Shown here piece after piece: positions 25,123-26,278 of a stretch of 26,278 nt of DNA. Numbering within the stretch: the first letter of the stretch is position 1; every line of letters begins with the position of its first letter. Below the pieces are notes generated by a model. That model worked only from the letters and a program-made list of their open reading frames with translations. It was not told where the DNA came from and searched no databases. A program made the position numbers and the translations under genes. The stretch is from Competibacteraceae bacterium UBA2792 (lineage in GTDB: Bacteria; Pseudomonadota; Gammaproteobacteria; Competibacterales; Competibacteraceae), in assembly GCA_002352125.1 (NCBI GenBank), contig DEHU01000223.1:18719-44996 (forward strand). Direction: 5' to 3'.

Positions 25123-26278
25123 CCGCAAAGGCTGGATCGGTATGGAAGATCCCCTCTGGTACAAGGACTCCGTCATCTACCAACTGCACGTCAAGGCGTT
25201 CGGCGATAGCAGCCAGGACGGCATCGGCGACTTCCGGGGGTTGAGTCAGCGGCTGGATTATCTCCAGGATCTGGGGGTGGACACGCTGTGGTTGATGCCG
25301 TTTTATCCCTCGCCTTTGCGGGATGACGGTTACGACATTTCCGATTACCGGGATGTCCATCCCCACTACGGCACGCTGGCCGACTTTCGGGCCTTCGTCC
25401 GCGCCGCGCACGCTCGGGGCCTCAAAGTCATCACCGAACTGGTGATCAACCACACCTCCGATCAGCATCCCTGGTTTCAGGCCGCGCGGCGGGCGCCGCG
25501 CGGTTCGCCGGAACGCAACTTCTACGTCTGGAACGACGACGACCGGAAATTCCCGGAAACCCGGATCATTTTTACCGATACCGAAGCCTCCAACTGGGCC
25601 TGGGATCCGGTGGCGAAACAATATTATTGGCACCGTTTCTTCTCCCACCAGCCGGATTTGAACCACAACAATCCGGCGGTGGTGAGGGCAGTGATCAAGG
25701 TCATGCGGTTCTGGCTCGATTTGGGAGTAGACGGTCTACGCCTGGACGCCATCCCGTACCTGTGCGTGCGCGAGGGCACCTTCAACGAAAATCTGTCCGA
25801 GACCCACGAGGTCATCAAACAGATGCGGACGGTGGTCGACCGGCATTATCGCGGCCGCATGTTCCTGGCCGAAGCCAACCAGTGGCCGGAGGACGTGCGC
25901 GACTACTTCGGCGACGGTGACGAGTGCCACATGGCTTATCATTTCCCGTTGATGCCGCGCATGTTCATGTCCATCGCCCAGGAAGATCGCTATCCCATCG
26001 TCGAAATCCTCGAACAGACTCCCGATATTCCCGAGAACTGCCAATGGGCGGTTTTCCTGCGCAACCACGACGAACTGACCCTGGAAATGGTCACCGACCA
26101 GGAGCGGGACTACATGTACCGCACCTATGCCGCCGATCCGCGAATGCGGGTGAACGTCGGCATTCGCCGCCGGCTGGCGCCGTTGCTGGACAACGATCCG
26201 AGTAAGATCAAGCTGATGAACAGCCTGCTGCTGTCCATGCCCGGCACGCCCATCATCTATTACGGCGACGAGATCGGC
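25112..26278 (+). CDS. treS: Trehalose synthase (maltose alpha-D-glucosyltransferase) TreS, 3' end outside window
   Basis: Interconverts trehalose and maltose by an intramolecular rearrangement; cytoplasmic GH13_16. The 389 visible residues start [30 protein letters not shown], the usual TreS opening. Catalytic motifs are [11 protein letters not shown] (D212 nucleophile), [12 protein letters not shown] (E254 acid) and [15 protein letters not shown] (D320). The visible part ends in the [14 protein letters not shown] motif. GAGAGG 5 nt upstream fixes the ATG at 25112, 11 bp inside otsB. The frame is open to the edge. Many proteobacterial TreS proteins continue into a maltokinase domain (total about 1,100 residues), which would supply maltose-1-phosphate to GlgE. 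Whether this one does cannot be seen. Confidence 0.96.
   Translation, partial: MIHNRKGWIGMEDPLWYKDSVIYQLHVKAFGDSSQDGIGDFRGLSQRLDYLQDLGVDTLWLMPFYPSPLRDDGYDISDYRDVHPHYGTLADFRAFVRAAHARGLKVITELVINHTSDQHPWFQAARRAPRGSPERNFYVWNDDDRKFPETRIIFTDTEASNWAWDPVAKQYYWHRFFSHQPDLNHNNPAVVRAVIKVMRFWLDLGVDGLRLDAIPYLCVREGTFNENLSETHEVIKQMRTVVDRHYRGRMFLAEANQWPEDVRDYFGDGDECHMAYHFPLMPRMFMSIAQEDRYPIVEILEQTPDIPENCQWAVFLRNHDELTLEMVTDQERDYMYRTYAADPRMRVNVGIRRRLAPLLDNDPSKIKLMNSLLLSMPGTPIIYYGDEIG

Overview
The window is GC-rich, gene-dense bacterial DNA of gammaproteobacterial character. The clues are a DapD/DapE succinylase lysine route, a TrkH/TrkA potassium system, an OpgG-type periplasmic glucan protein and tight Shine-Dalgarno-led operons. 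Three routes that make or convert trehalose, plus glycogen genes, suggest a glycogen-storing organism such as a Competibacter-like lineage. That lineage guess is inference and was not tested.

Layout. Minus strand, 1-4956: glgE, glgC and a first glgX that runs off the left edge (glycogen/alpha-glucan metabolism). Plus strand, 5195-8229: dapD and dapE (lysine and diaminopimelate synthesis), with an Rpn-family PD-(D/E)XK nuclease gene between them. The nuclease gene has an in-frame internal start with a near-perfect Shine-Dalgarno and a five-copy 12-bp repeat. Plus strand, 8295-13783: a CPA-type cation/proton antiporter with a cytoplasmic Rossmann domain, a shortened OpgG-like periplasmic glucan protein, then trkH and a single-domain trkA overlapping by 4 bp. 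Minus strand, 20743-13847: the glycogen-to-trehalose operon treX (second glgX-type gene), treZ, treY. Plus strand, 20998-26278: an unrecognised small ORF in a visibly AT-richer stretch, a gene-poor spacer, then otsA, otsB and treS with overlapping or abutting ends. TreS is cut by the right edge.

How the genes fit together. GlgC supplies ADP-glucose. GlgE extends alpha-1,4-glucan from maltose-1-phosphate. TreX, TreY and TreZ turn glucan into trehalose. OtsA and OtsB make trehalose from nucleotide-sugar and glucose-6-phosphate. TreS interconverts trehalose and maltose, which would feed GlgE through a maltokinase not visible here. The Trk potassium uptake pair, the antiporter and the OpgG-like protein sit between the two sugar blocks. 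The whole reads as a carbon-storage and osmotic-stress locus.

The most unusual points are (1) an OtsA-type synthase fused to an N-terminal two-helix membrane module with an extracytoplasmic, sensor-like loop, and (2) an Rpn nuclease with a strong candidate intragenic antitoxin start. No tRNA, rRNA, CRISPR array or intact insertion sequence was seen.
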